DNA from: Burkholderia gladioli
GTDB lineage: Bacteria > Pseudomonadota > Gammaproteobacteria > Burkholderiales > Burkholderiaceae
Direction of reading: 5' to 3'
Length of the DNA stretch: 64,000 bases
Assembly: GCF_000959725.1 (NCBI RefSeq)
Contig: NZ_CP009322.1
Span: forward strand, 3,720,001-3,784,000
This document shows, one piece after another, positions 1-9,351 of this stretch. Position numbers and translations under genes: made by a program. The notes below the pieces were generated by a model. It had not been told where the DNA came from and searched no databases. It saw only the letters and a list, made by a program, of their open reading frames with translations. Position 1 is the stretch's first letter. Each line of letters opens with the position of its first letter.

Positions 1-235
1 CGTACGAGCGCAGTGCTTGCGCATCGTCCGAGCCGGGGGCATCGTCCCAGTCCGCACGACCGATCATCCCCGCCGCCTGCGCGATGCAGCGATGCGCCCA
101 AGCGAGCGGATCGAACGATCGGCAATGACGCGGATGTTGCCGCGCCAACTGCCGCAGTCGATTTTCCGTGTTCGAAAAGACGACCGACCGGATCCCCATC
201 ACCAACCCGCGCCAATATTTCTCGATGCTGCTCAT
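1..235 (-). CDS. Partial hypothetical protein, cut by the left window edge
   Basis: An ATG at 235 opens a minus-strand frame that stays open for 78 codons to the window edge, so its C-terminus lies outside. The visible N-terminus begins MSSIEKYWRGLVMGIRSVVF and continues with a fairly polar, arginine-rich stretch. Codons are G/C-rich at the third position, like the neighbours. The ribosome binding site is weak (a GGGACGG run a few bases upstream). I recognise no family. The alternative is a chance open frame in high-GC DNA. Positions 236-375, between it and the receptor gene, hold nothing I can support. Confidence 0.4.
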   Translation of the reverse strand, partial: MSSIEKYWRGLVMGIRSVVFSNTENRLRQLARQHPRHCRSFDPLAWAHRCIAQAAGMIGRADWDDAPGSDDAQALRSY

Positions 236-375
236 GTCCGTCCCATGTTCGTTGCGCGGCTGCCCCAAGCGACTCCGATTCGCCCGCGCTCAGGCGGCGC
301 TCGGGCGATGATCCGTGCCCGGCCCGCGATGGGTTTCGCCGGCCACCTGCCTGGCAAGCCGGCAAGTCCACCCGG

Positions 376-1941
376 CTAGACGCGAAACGATGCGACCGCA
401 CCATGCAACTCGCGTCCCTGGCGTTCCAGGGAACTCGATGCAGCCGCGGCCTGTTCGACGAGCGCCGCGTTCTGCTGTGTCACCTGGTCCATCTGGACGA
501 TGGCCTGGTTGACTTGCTCGATGCCGCGGCTTTGCTCGTCCGACGCGGCCGCGATCTCGCTGGTGATGTCGGTGACGCGCGCCACCGCGTGCACGACCTC
601 GGCGATGGTGTCGCCGGCGTCGTTTGCCTGCTGTGCGCCGTCACGGATCTTCTGTACCGACGCGCCGATCAAGTCCTTGATCTCCCTTGCCGCGCTCGAT
701 GAACGCTGGGCGAGACCGCGGACCTCGCCCGCCACCACTGCGAAGCCTCGTCCCTGCTCGCCGGCGCGGGCCGCCTCCACTGCCGCGTTCAGTGCCAGGA
801 TGTTGGTCTGGAACGCGATGTCTTCGATGATGCCCGTGATGTCGGCGACCTTCGTGGAGCTCTGGCTGATGTCGTTCATCGTTTCAACCACACGGCCGAC
901 CACCTCGGTTCCCTTGCGGGCGACATCGGACGCGTTGGCCGCCATGGCGCTGGCTTGCCTGGCGCTCTGCGCGTTCTGCTTCACCGTGGCGGTGAGTTCT
1001 TCCATGCTCGAGGCGGTTTGCTGCAGGGAGGACGCCTGCTGTTCCGTCCTCGAGGACAGATCCTGGTTTCCGGAGGCGATCTCGCTCGTCCCGGTGGCGA
1101 TGAATCCCGCCGAGACCTTGACTTGCCCGATCAAGCTCACGAGGTTCGACTGCATGGCGCTCATCGCGGCGAATACGCTTCCGGCCGGGGCTTGCGCGGC
1201 GCCGGCAACCGGGCTCAGGTCGCCGCCCGCGATCCGCCGGGACACCTCCCTCAAGGCGGCGGGTTCGGCGCCGAGGGCGCGCAGGAGGCCGCGCGTGATC
1301 AGCAGCCCCGACACCGTCGCCGTCGCGACAGCGAGCAGGCAGATGACGACCAGCAAGGCACGCTGCCGCGCGAATCGATCCTCCGACTCCCGCACCATGT
1401 CGTCGGCACGCGCGCGATTGGCGCGTGCATAGTCGTTCGACGCCTTGATCAGGGCCGCAAGCAGCGGCCTGCACTGGCTGACGATCTCGGCGCCGGCGGC
1501 GTCGTTGCGATGGTCGATGGCCAGCCTGGTGATTTCCAGGGCGACCGGGCGATAGCGTGTTTCGACTCGTCCTATTTCGGCCGCCAGGCTCCGCTCCTCG
1601 TCGGAAGCATCCTGGGCGGCGGCCACCATGGCATTGAAACGGGCGAGAGTCGTCTCGACGCGGCGCTCGGCATCGAACACGGCATTCCGTTCGAGTTCGA
1701 TATCGGCCGGGGACGAGACCAGCACCAGGTTGCGTACCGCCATGGCCCGGTCGTCGACCGCCGCCCGTATCGCCTGTGCCATCGCCGCGCGCTCCTGGAC
1801 GCCCGAGACAAAGCTCGAGAAACGGGTGTTCGCGTTGTTCAGTGCATGGATCGAAATGGCCGATGCAATCAGCACGATCGCCGTGAGCGCACCGAAGGTC
1901 GTGGAAAACCTGGTGCGCATGCTCAGGCTGTCAAAACTCAT
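376..1941 (-). CDS. Methyl-accepting chemotaxis protein
   Basis: A transmembrane chemoreceptor of 521 residues that would signal to CheA/CheW. It has a short cytoplasmic start, TM1 at about 16-34, a helical periplasmic ligand domain of about 160 residues (four-helix-bundle type), TM2 at about 195-216, a HAMP segment, and a long signalling coiled coil at 270-521. The conserved hairpin tip is visible near 374-400 ([20 protein letters not shown], then [18 protein letters not shown]). Glutamine/glutamate-rich methylation helices flank it. The C-terminus ends ASFRV with no CheR/CheB-binding pentapeptide of the NWETF type. It is a monocistronic minus-strand gene, and the ligand cannot be read from the sequence. 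The family call is secure. Confidence 0.95.
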   Translation of the reverse strand: MSFDSLSMRTRFSTTFGALTAIVLIASAISIHALNNANTRFSSFVSGVQERAAMAQAIRAAVDDRAMAVRNLVLVSSPADIELERNAVFDAERRVETTLARFNAMVAAAQDASDEERSLAAEIGRVETRYRPVALEITRLAIDHRNDAAGAEIVSQCRPLLAALIKASNDYARANRARADDMVRESEDRFARQRALLVVICLLAVATATVSGLLITRGLLRALGAEPAALREVSRRIAGGDLSPVAGAAQAPAGSVFAAMSAMQSNLVSLIGQVKVSAGFIATGTSEIASGNQDLSSRTEQQASSLQQTASSMEELTATVKQNAQSARQASAMAANASDVARKGTEVVGRVVETMNDISQSSTKVADITGIIEDIAFQTNILALNAAVEAARAGEQGRGFAVVAGEVRGLAQRSSSAAREIKDLIGASVQKIRDGAQQANDAGDTIAEVVHAVARVTDITSEIAAASDEQSRGIEQVNQAIVQMDQVTQQNAALVEQAAAASSSLERQGRELHGAVASFRV

Positions 1942-2143
1942 ATCTAGCTCCGTCGTTGAATCGCGATCCGGGCCCTTCGGCCTGGCTCTTGCCGAGGGGT
2001 TTCGGATGGGTTGCCCGGGTTCGGCACGACACGTCTCTCGGAATGCGGAAATATGTCGTATTCCTAATCAGGCGAATGGTGGCGATGAATTGTTTTCCCT
2101 GTCTCGGTCGATACTTCTTCGGGATGCCTCGGCGGCTGGCGGC

Positions 2144-2923
2144 CTAAGGCAATCGAGGCGCCGCTTCGATTCGCTTGCCGAGCCAGTCCTCGTGGGGCGC
2201 GCGCTCGCGCAGTGCCCCACGCGGCTGGGCGGGCTGAGGTCCGCTGTCGATGGAGGGCGCGCGCGGGTCCGCTTCCGCGTCGCCGAGATCCCCGTCGATC
2301 AGCTTGTGAGTCAGCGCATAACGCGTCAGGTCGGTGTTGGATTTCATTGCCATCTTCTCGAGCAATCTCGATCGATGGCTGCTGACGGTCTTCACGGAAA
2401 GGCATAGCTCGCGGGCGACATCGGTGACGCGTCGGCCCTGCGCGAGTCGCAACATGACCTGCAGTTCCCGATTGGACAGGCTCGCGTGTTTCCGGGGTTG
2501 TCCCGAGACGAGGTGCTCCGACAGCAGGGCGGCGATGTCGTTGCCCAGGTAGCGTTGCCCTCGGCATGTCGCCTCGATGGCCGAGCGCAGTTCGCCGATG
2601 TCGGCCGTGTGTCGGAGAAAGCTTGTCGCCCCCGCACGCAAGCCACGGACCACGTCGTCCGCATCGACGCTCGCGGCCAGGACCAGCAACGGCACTCGCG
2701 GGGCGTATTGCCTGATTTCGCCGATGCGCTCGGGCCCAGCCCCGAATTTGCCGTTCGCGATCTGGACGATCAATCGCGTGGCGGCCACGTCGAAGTCCCG
2801 GAACCTGAAGCCCGGCGCCACTTCACCGACGGTGGGGCCCTGCATGCCGCCGGTCAGCAGCGCACGGATGCCGAAGCGGACGATCGGATCACCGTCGACG
2901 ACGATGAACTCGAATGAACTCAT
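2144..2923 (-). CDS. LuxR/NarL-type response regulator with degenerate receiver
   Basis: A transcription factor of 259 residues. The N-terminal receiver-like domain (1-125) keeps the acidic pair near D10/D12. At the phosphoacceptor position after strand 3 it has LIVQIAN, so Q54 replaces the usual Asp, and the conserved Lys is Arg (SFLRH, R104). Phosphorylation in the normal way is therefore unlikely. The C-terminal GerE/LuxR helix-turn-helix is intact at about 146-205 (LSNRELQVMLRLAQGRR, then LCLSVKTVSSHRSRLLEKM), followed by an arginine/proline-rich tail of about 50 residues. I chose the ATG at 2923 because an AGGA motif precedes it; a longer frame starts at 2977. It is divergent from the HTH-GAF gene at 3403. 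No sensor kinase lies beside it. Confidence 0.85.
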   Translation of the reverse strand: MSSFEFIVVDGDPIVRFGIRALLTGGMQGPTVGEVAPGFRFRDFDVAATRLIVQIANGKFGAGPERIGEIRQYAPRVPLLVLAASVDADDVVRGLRAGATSFLRHTADIGELRSAIEATCRGQRYLGNDIAALLSEHLVSGQPRKHASLSNRELQVMLRLAQGRRVTDVARELCLSVKTVSSHRSRLLEKMAMKSNTDLTRYALTHKLIDGDLGDAEADPRAPSIDSGPQPAQPRGALRERAPHEDWLGKRIEAAPRLP

Positions 2924-3402
2924 GAATTCCTGTCCACAAGATCGCGGTGGTGAACGAAGCAGGTTGGCAATTGGCACCTTCCGTTCAGACTATTTTCCAC
3001 ATTCATTCGCATCACTAATTCATGCATCGGGACCAGTCGCCGCAGGGGCGAGGTCATGAGCGAGCACCCAACGCACCCAACGCACCAAACGACCAAACGC
3101 AGTACGATAGCGAGCCGCCGTCGCTGCCGAGCCGAGCGCTCGCCTGCACCGCGCGAGGCCGGCAGGGCGGATCCCGCCTATCTCGGCGCGCCTGCGTTCG
3201 GCGGGTACCGGTGCTGTTTCGTCGGTGCGGGCTCGTGTGCAGCCGTTGCGGTGACGATACCCCAATACCGAATTGGGAAGTATCAAATTTGCCACTTTCT
3301 GAGCGGCAAACGTTTTCCTTTGGCCCGATTTTGACCGCGTGTTGCTAAATTTCGACGCAAGCGGCTACTATCCTTTCAAATTTCCCAATTTTGAGGTCGT
3401 GC
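2924..3402. promoter_or_regulatory. Divergent intergenic region with repeated AT-rich motifs
   Basis: This 479-bp gap separates two divergent regulator genes. It holds four tandem units of about 9 bp (GCACCCAAC type) at 3064-3098. Nearer the plus-strand gene there is an imperfect direct repeat, TCAAATTTGCCACTTT at 3283-3298 and TCAAATTTCCCAATTT at 3376-3391 (14 of 16 identical). There is also an inverted pair, AATTGGGAA at 3271-3279 and TTCCCAATT at 3382-3390, and a local CCCAAT/ATTGGG pair at 3261-3277. The second copy abuts the ribosome binding site of the gene at 3403, as expected for autorepression. No specific binding protein is known to me for these sites. I see no gene here. Confidence 0.4.
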
Positions 3403-4521
3403 ATGAGCATGTCAGAGGAGGATCGTGTCCTGACGTCGAGGGATGTGGCCGATCGGCTCGGGGTGTCCATCAAGACCGCGCAGAGCTGGATCGAAGCCAA
3501 CGTACCGCAGTCGTGGAAAACTCCCGGAGGTCATCGCCGTGCCCACGAACGTGACGTGCTTGCCGCGCAGGCGCGCGAGGCCGTGCCGCTGGACCTCGCG
3601 CTCGCCCCGGTCCCCGTCGCCTTCCTGACCACCGAGCCGACCTGGCATGGCTTTCGCGAACGATTGGCCGGGCTGGGCGCCAGGCTCGAGCATGTGGCCG
3701 ATGCCCTCACCGCCCTGTCCACCTTCGGCCGCATCCAGCCGGCCGTGGTGGTGATCGAGATATCGGCGACGGACTGGGATCGCGCCCTGGTGGTCAATCA
3801 CATCCTGTCGGACCCGCACCTGGCCCACGTCGCCGTGATCGCCTTGTGCGAGGAGCGCGGCCGCGGCCATCTGGCGGCGCCGGCCTCGGCACGTCTGACC
3901 GTGCTGGCGCGCGAGGACGAGATGGCCGCCGTCCAGGCCATCCGCGCCGCGTTGGCGCCTTTCCTCGACGGTGGGCCCGGCGACGCCGAGGCGGAGCCCG
4001 CCTTGCCCTACCCGGTGGCGCGCAACGAGGCCAGGCGCCTGCTCGCCTTGCAACGCTCAGGCTTGGTGGACAGTCCCTACGAAGCCATATTCGACGATAC
4101 GGCGAGATTGGCGGCTCGCGTGTTTTCGGCGCCCATTGCGCTGGTCAGTCTCGTGACCAAGGATCGTCAATGGTTCAAGTCGCACCACGGGCTGGATGTG
4201 CGGGAGACGCCGCGGGTCTGGGCGTTTTGCAACTACACCATTCTCGGCGAGCCCTTCGTGGTGGAGGACTCCTTGCAGGATTCGCGCTTCAAGGACAACC
4301 CGCTGGTCACGGGGGCGCCGCAGATCAGGTTTTACGCAGGCGCGCCCTTGCGCGACAACGACGGCTACGCACTGGGATCGCTATGCGTCATCGACCGCGT
4401 TCCCCGCCAGGCCGGCGACACCGAGATGGGCTCGCTTCGGCTGCTGGCGGACCTGATCTCGGCTCGTGTCAATCTGGCGACCCAGACCCGCCGGGCTCAC
4501 TGGCGCGCTGCCGACGCTTGA
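3403..4521 (+). CDS. HTH (MerR/excisionase-type) protein with a C-terminal GAF domain
   Basis: A protein of 372 residues with three parts. Residues 10-60 form a MerR/excisionase-type helix-turn-helix (LTSRDVADRLGVSIKTAQSW, then KTPGGHRR). Residues 70-195 look like a response-regulator-like alpha/beta domain with no clear phosphoacceptor Asp. Residues 205-360 are a GAF domain of the kind found at the N-terminus of diguanylate cyclases and histidine kinases (FCNYTILGEPFVVEDSLQDS, GSLCVIDRVPR). A DNA-binding head with a GAF sensor and no enzymatic output is unusual. The ATG at 3403 is preceded by GAGG at good spacing; a TTG at 3391 is the alternative. It is divergent from the regulator at 2144-2923, and the repeats before it suggest self-regulation. 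The ligand is unknown. Confidence 0.8.
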   Translation: MSMSEEDRVLTSRDVADRLGVSIKTAQSWIEANVPQSWKTPGGHRRAHERDVLAAQAREAVPLDLALAPVPVAFLTTEPTWHGFRERLAGLGARLEHVADALTALSTFGRIQPAVVVIEISATDWDRALVVNHILSDPHLAHVAVIALCEERGRGHLAAPASARLTVLAREDEMAAVQAIRAALAPFLDGGPGDAEAEPALPYPVARNEARRLLALQRSGLVDSPYEAIFDDTARLAARVFSAPIALVSLVTKDRQWFKSHHGLDVRETPRVWAFCNYTILGEPFVVEDSLQDSRFKDNPLVTGAPQIRFYAGAPLRDNDGYALGSLCVIDRVPRQAGDTEMGSLRLLADLISARVNLATQTRRAHWRAADA

Positions 4522-4525
4522 GGCC

Positions 4526-4544
4526 AACGGGCGCGGCGCCCGTT
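4526..4544. terminator. Hairpin in convergent gap
   Basis: AACGGGCG, loop CGG, CGCCCGTT: an 8-bp perfect stem that fills the 22-bp gap between the convergent HTH-GAF and Hsp70 genes. It overlaps the Hsp70 stop codon by one base. There is no strong T tract, so intrinsic termination is inferred from position and stem only. Confidence 0.5.
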
Positions 4545-7501
4545 CACCCGATGAGCTTCAAGCCCGCCGGCAGCGCCTCGCCGAACACGCGCCCGGTATC
4601 GGCGCTATCCAGCGTCACCACGTCCCGCACCATCGCCACCCAGCTCGGCGAGGCATGCGCGGCCTCCAGCCGGCGCAGCACCGTCTCGCGCACGGCATCG
4701 GGCAGGTCGCGCGAGCGGTCGCCCGTCATGCGCGCGATCTGCGCGGCCGCGAACATGGCCGGCTCCACCTTCTTCCAGTCGAGCGCGAGGATCGCCGCCA
4801 GCCAGCGCGTGGCGACCTCGGCCGGCACCACCTCGTGCGCGCTGCCGTGGAACGGCAGCCGCGCGCCGAGCCGGCCGATCGCCCACCAGTCCTGGCGGTT
4901 GCCCGGCGCGCGCTCCAGCTTCGCCAGCAGCGCCTCGGCGATGGCGATCTTGCGCTCGGCGGGAATCTGCTCGAGCGAGGCATACAGGCGCGTCATGTCG
5001 GCCTGGCCGAGCTTCGAGGGATCGAAGGGCAGGCCGTGGTGCTTCTGCGAGGCGGCCTGCTCCAGCCAGCTCAGCGCCTCGAGCACCTGCTGCTGCGCCT
5101 CGGCCGGCAGGCCGCCCGCCGCGCGGCGCCACAGCGTCCACCATTCCGACCAGACCTGCGCGTCGTTGAGGTGCTGGATGCCGTCGTCGAACAGCGTCCA
5201 GAGCTGCTCGACGCGCCAGCCGTCGAGCGGATGACCGAAGCCGGGGCGGATGCACCAGCCGGCCAGGTTGAGCCAGAGCCGTTCGTGGTCGGCCGAGCGG
5301 CGGCGCTTGCCGGCGCGTTCCCACAGCGCGCCGAACAGCTCGCGCAGCAGGGCCAGGTCCCAGTCCTGGCGAGGCCCGAGCATCTGCTCCAGTTGCGCGC
5401 GCAGACGCTTCACGGCCTTCGGGTCGACGCGCGCTGACGGCGCGCCGAACACCGCCTCGATCGACTCGATCGCCTCGTCCAGGCGCGGATGACGCGTTTC
5501 GTCGAGCGCCTCGCCGCCGTCCTCGCGCGCGTCCTGCCTGAGCTTGAATTCGAGCTGCCAGCGCTGCGCCTCGTCGTCGGTGGCCACGCAGTGCATCTCC
5601 AGCGTGCCGAGCTCGGTCAGCGCCGTCGTCAGGCGCACCTTGCGCTCGCGCTGGCGTTCGCCGCCCTGCCGGCGCACCACGGTCGCCACCGGCGGCAGCC
5701 AGACGAAATCGGCGCCCGATAGCTCGGCGATCTCGCCGGGCCGCCAGGGCGTTTCGGCCACCGTCGAGACCAGGTGGAACTGCACGGGATGGCCGAGCCG
5801 CAGCGCGAAGGTGCGATTGTCGAGCCGCACGTCCTGCGCCTCGGGCGTGCCGCGCGGCAGCACGCAGACGCCGCGCGGCGCGGGGGCGGCAACAGTGGCA
5901 GCGGCCGCCGAGTTGCCTGCCTCGTCGGCTTGGGCCGTCTGGCCGCCCTTGCCGGCGCCGCGCGTATCGCCGTTCTCGTCGAGCACCAGGAAGTAGCTGC
6001 GCGGCGCGCCACCGCCGATCCTCGGCCCGCGGCCCGCGCGCGCCAGCCCATAGGCCACCGCGCCGCGCGCCACGGCGATATCGGGCTGGTCGTTGCTGAG
6101 CAGCTTGAGCGGCGCGCCGCGCCAGGCGCCGAGCGTGTCGGCGAGCCGCTTGGCCAGCGCCTGGGCACGGAACACGCCGCCGTTGAGCAGCAGCGTGTCG
6201 GGCATCGCGAGCGGCGCGGCCGACGCATTGCTTGCGGGCGCCGCGGTTTCGTCCGAGGACGCGGCGAAGCGTGCCAGGAAGGCCGCCACGTGGCGCGTGA
6301 CGGCCGGATCGGCCGCGTAGGGCAGGCCGAACTCGACGATCGCCGCGCGCGAGCGGCGCGGCAGCTCGTCGGCGCGGCCGGCCGGGAAGAAGCCGTCCAC
6401 CACGATCCGCTCGACCTCCTCGCGGCCGAGCTGGATGCTGCGCGCCCCGCCGATCAGCTTCGAGCCGGCGCCGAGCAGGGTGATCGGCACCGAATCGGGC
6501 GCGGCCTCGCCGAGCAGTTGCTCCTTGGCGACGCGGCAGCGCTCGACCAGTTGCGACAGGCTCGCCGCCGACAGGCGCGCGCTGCCGCCTTCCTTGCCCG
6601 CGAGCCGGCTCTCGGCCAGGTGCGCGAGCGCGAGATCCATGTTGTCGCCGCCGAGCATCAGGTGATTGCCGACGCCGATCCGGGTCAGGCGCGGAGCGTG
6701 GACTTCGCCTGCCTCGTCGGTCTCGACGCGGATCAGGGTGAGATCGGTGGTGCCGCCGCCGACGTCGCAGACCAGCGCCAGCCGCGAGCCGGCCAGCTCG
6801 GCGTCGAGCCCGTCGCGATGCTGGTAGAGCCAGTCGTAGAAGGCCGCCTGCGGCTCCTCCAGCAGGCGCGGCGTGGGCAGCCCGGCGGCGCGCGCGGCCT
6901 CCAGCGTGAGCGCGCGCGCGCCATCGTCGAACGAGGCGGGCACGGTCAGCACCAGGTCCTGGCGTTCCAGCGGCGCTTCGGGGAAACGATGGTTCCAGGC
7001 GGCGCGCACATGCGCGAGATAGGAGGCGCTGGCGGCCACCGGCGAGACCTTCTCCACCTCGTCGGGCGCGCCCCAGGGGAGGATCGGCGCGAGCCGGTCG
7101 ACCGAGGCGTTCGACAGCCAGCTCTTGGCACTGCTGACCAGGCGCCCCGGCACCTGCGCGCCGAGCTGGCGAGCCAGGCGGCCGATTACAGGGGACGGCG
7201 CGGGGGACGGCGCGGCAGGCGGCGCGCTGCCGCCGGCGGCCTGCCCGGCGGCGCGAGCCGTTGCGCGATTCGCCGATTCCCCGGCGGGCCAGGGCAGCGC
7301 CAGCGCCTCGGCGGCCAGCTCGCCCGGCGCCGGGTGATAGCGCGAGGACGGCAGCAGCGGCGCCGCGCCGATCTCGCCGGGCCCCACCAACTGCTCGATC
7401 TCGAACACGCGGATCGCCGCCGCGTTCGCGCCACCCGCCTCGACATAGGCCACCACCGTGTTGCTGGTGCCGAGGTCGATCCCGACGTGGTATCGCGCCA
7501 T
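4544..7501 (-). CDS. Hsp70-family protein with DUF3731-type C-terminal extension
   Basis: A large Hsp70-like ATPase of 985 residues. The actin-like ATPase signatures are clear: GIDLGTSNTVVAYV at the N-terminus, then DVGGGTTDLTLI, and a later LLNGGVFRAQALA. No canonical DnaK substrate-binding domain is visible. The last ~300 residues instead form a helical, tryptophan-rich region (WLNLAGWCIRPGFGHPLDGW) of the type catalogued as DUF3731. The start codon overlaps the stop of the upstream Hsp70 gene by one base (TGATG), so the two are translationally coupled. In this family such proteins sit next to a second Hsp70 and a DUF2760 protein, as here. Client and cochaperones are unknown, and no dnaJ or grpE is nearby. 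The alternative start further upstream would run through the neighbour and is rejected. Confidence 0.9.
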   Translation of the reverse strand: MARYHVGIDLGTSNTVVAYVEAGGANAAAIRVFEIEQLVGPGEIGAAPLLPSSRYHPAPGELAAEALALPWPAGESANRATARAAGQAAGGSAPPAAPSPAPSPVIGRLARQLGAQVPGRLVSSAKSWLSNASVDRLAPILPWGAPDEVEKVSPVAASASYLAHVRAAWNHRFPEAPLERQDLVLTVPASFDDGARALTLEAARAAGLPTPRLLEEPQAAFYDWLYQHRDGLDAELAGSRLALVCDVGGGTTDLTLIRVETDEAGEVHAPRLTRIGVGNHLMLGGDNMDLALAHLAESRLAGKEGGSARLSAASLSQLVERCRVAKEQLLGEAAPDSVPITLLGAGSKLIGGARSIQLGREEVERIVVDGFFPAGRADELPRRSRAAIVEFGLPYAADPAVTRHVAAFLARFAASSDETAAPASNASAAPLAMPDTLLLNGGVFRAQALAKRLADTLGAWRGAPLKLLSNDQPDIAVARGAVAYGLARAGRGPRIGGGAPRSYFLVLDENGDTRGAGKGGQTAQADEAGNSAAAATVAAPAPRGVCVLPRGTPEAQDVRLDNRTFALRLGHPVQFHLVSTVAETPWRPGEIAELSGADFVWLPPVATVVRRQGGERQRERKVRLTTALTELGTLEMHCVATDDEAQRWQLEFKLRQDAREDGGEALDETRHPRLDEAIESIEAVFGAPSARVDPKAVKRLRAQLEQMLGPRQDWDLALLRELFGALWERAGKRRRSADHERLWLNLAGWCIRPGFGHPLDGWRVEQLWTLFDDGIQHLNDAQVWSEWWTLWRRAAGGLPAEAQQQVLEALSWLEQAASQKHHGLPFDPSKLGQADMTRLYASLEQIPAERKIAIAEALLAKLERAPGNRQDWWAIGRLGARLPFHGSAHEVVPAEVATRWLAAILALDWKKVEPAMFAAAQIARMTGDRSRDLPDAVRETVLRRLEAAHASPSWVAMVRDVVTLDSADTGRVFGEALPAGLKLIG

Positions 7502-9351
7502 CAGGCGTCCACGCCGCCGCGCACGTCGAATTCCACCTTCCAGCGCGCCTCGCTGCCGCGCGGCAGGGCCTCGAGTTCGAGCGTGCCGGCCTCGGTCACG
7601 CGCGCATGCAGGCGCACGGCCACCACCTCGCCCGGCGTGCGGCCGTCGGCGGGCAGGGTGGCCTGGATCGCCTCCAGCTCCTGCAGTTCCTCCGGCGACC
7701 AGTAGTCGAGCATGTCGCCCACCTGGTCCTGGCGCCGCACCGAGGAGCCGAAGAAGCGGAACTGCACCGGCTCGCCCACCACCAGCCCGAATTCCTGCTC
7801 GGGCAGGGCCGCGTCGCTGCCTTCCTCCATGCCGAAGGGCGCCACGCAGAGGGCGGAGATCGGCGGCTCCATGCCGGGGATCGCCGGCATCGCCGATTCG
7901 ATCGCCACGTAGTAGGCGCGCGCCGTGCCGCCGCGGATCCGCACGCCGCGGCCGCGCTTGACGTAGCCGTAGTAGGCCGCGCCGCGCGCCACCGCGAGGT
8001 CGAGATCGGCGCCGCCGAGCAGGCGCGCGGGCGCCGCGCCGTCGGCGGCCAGCCAGCCGTTCAGGATCGCGAGGATGCGCTCGGTCAGCAGCTCGGACTT
8101 GAACACGCCGCCGTTGAACAGCACGGCGCTCGGGTGCAGGAAGCTCGCGCCGGGGTGGTGCGCGGCGGCCGGCAGCCCGTCGAGTTCGGCCAGCGCGCCC
8201 ACCTGCTTGCCGAGGAAGGCGGCCAGGTGGCGCGTGATGCCGGCGTCCTGCGCATAGGGCAGGCCCAGCTGCGTGAGGCCGGCGCGCGTGCGCACGGCCG
8301 GGCGCGCGCTCGCCTCGACCTGCGGGAAGAAGCCTTCGAGCAGGATCTGCGTGAGTTCGGCGCGCGTCAGCTCGGTGCGGATCGAGCCGCCGATCAGCTT
8401 GGCGCCGCGGCTGGGCACCACCAGCGGCACGGTCTCGACGCTGCGATCGGACAGCAGCGCCTCCTTGGCGCCGCGGCAGGCGTAGGTCAGCGCGCGCAAC
8501 TGCCACGGATCGGCCTGGGTCCCCTGCGCGGCCAGCTTGCGGGCCACCACGTGGGCCAAGGCCAGGTCCATGTTGTCGCCGCCGAGCAGGATGTGCTCGC
8601 CCACCGCCACGCGATGCAGCTCGAGATTGCCCTCGCGCTCCACCACCGCGATCAGCGAGAGATCGGTGGTGCCGCCGCCGACGTCCACCACCAGGATGAT
8701 GTCGCCGACCTTGACGTCCTTGCGCCAGCCGCCGCCGCTCTTCTGGATCCAGCTGTAGAGCGCGGCCTGCGGCTCTTCCAGCAGGGTCATGCGGGTGTAG
8801 CCGGCGGCCTGCGCGGCCTCGGCCGTCAGCTCGCGCGCGGCCGGGTCGAACGAGGCGGGGATCGTCACCGTCACGTCCTGCGCGGCGAAGGGCGCATCGG
8901 GATGCGCGTGGTCCCAGGCCTCGCGCAGGTGGTTCAGGTAGCGCACCGAGGCTTCCAGCGGCGAGACGCGCGCCACCTCGGGCGGCGCGTCGTTGGGCAG
9001 GATCGCCGCGCGGCGGTCCACGCCGGGGTGGCAGAGCCAGCTCTTCGCGCTCGACACCAGCCGGATCGGCGTGCCGGCGCCGCGGCTGCGCGCCATCTCG
9101 CCGACCGCGTAGTCGCGGCTCGCGGTCCAGGGCAGGCTCAGGTCGCCCGCGGCCAGCTCGCCTTCGTGCGGCAGGTAGAGGAAGGAGGGCAGCAGCTCGG
9201 GCGAGGCCACCGCGCCCGGCGAGCTGAGCTGCGCGATCGGCAGCACCTGCTGCGCGGCCGCGTCGCCGTCGCTGGCGGCCAGGTCCACGTAGGACAGCGC
9301 GCAGTGGGTGGTGCCGAGGTCGATGCCGATCGAATAACGTGCCTCGCTCAC
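7501..9351 (-). CDS. Hsp70-family protein
   Basis: The second Hsp70-like protein of the cassette, 616 residues, close to DnaK in length. ATPase motifs are present: IGIDLGTTHCALSYV at the start, DVGGGTTDLSLI in the middle, and FNGGVFKSELL. The C-terminal ~100 residues look like a small beta domain rather than a full DnaK substrate-binding plus lid region. It starts with GTG, overlapping the stop codon of the DUF2760 gene by four bases (GTGA), and its own stop overlaps the next start, so all three genes form one tightly coupled operon. In contrast to housekeeping dnaK, there is no EEVD-like tail or dnaJ partner. A specialised chaperone role is inferred. Confidence 0.9.
   Translation of the reverse strand: MSEARYSIGIDLGTTHCALSYVDLAASDGDAAAQQVLPIAQLSSPGAVASPELLPSFLYLPHEGELAAGDLSLPWTASRDYAVGEMARSRGAGTPIRLVSSAKSWLCHPGVDRRAAILPNDAPPEVARVSPLEASVRYLNHLREAWDHAHPDAPFAAQDVTVTIPASFDPAARELTAEAAQAAGYTRMTLLEEPQAALYSWIQKSGGGWRKDVKVGDIILVVDVGGGTTDLSLIAVVEREGNLELHRVAVGEHILLGGDNMDLALAHVVARKLAAQGTQADPWQLRALTYACRGAKEALLSDRSVETVPLVVPSRGAKLIGGSIRTELTRAELTQILLEGFFPQVEASARPAVRTRAGLTQLGLPYAQDAGITRHLAAFLGKQVGALAELDGLPAAAHHPGASFLHPSAVLFNGGVFKSELLTERILAILNGWLAADGAAPARLLGGADLDLAVARGAAYYGYVKRGRGVRIRGGTARAYYVAIESAMPAIPGMEPPISALCVAPFGMEEGSDAALPEQEFGLVVGEPVQFRFFGSSVRRQDQVGDMLDYWSPEELQELEAIQATLPADGRTPGEVVAVRLHARVTEAGTLELEALPRGSEARWKVEFDVRGGVDA

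Noticed and set aside
955..1947. Long open frames antisense to annotated genes across the window
   Set aside because: In about 70% GC DNA stop codons are rare in the shadow frames. These translations are arginine/alanine-rich, match no family and overlap well-supported genes.
2024..2062. GGAATA on the minus strand upstream of the chemoreceptor gene
   Set aside because: Seventeen bases after it the sequence is CCGAGA, with no GTT element, so it does not fit the ECF promoter pattern of the T6SS set.
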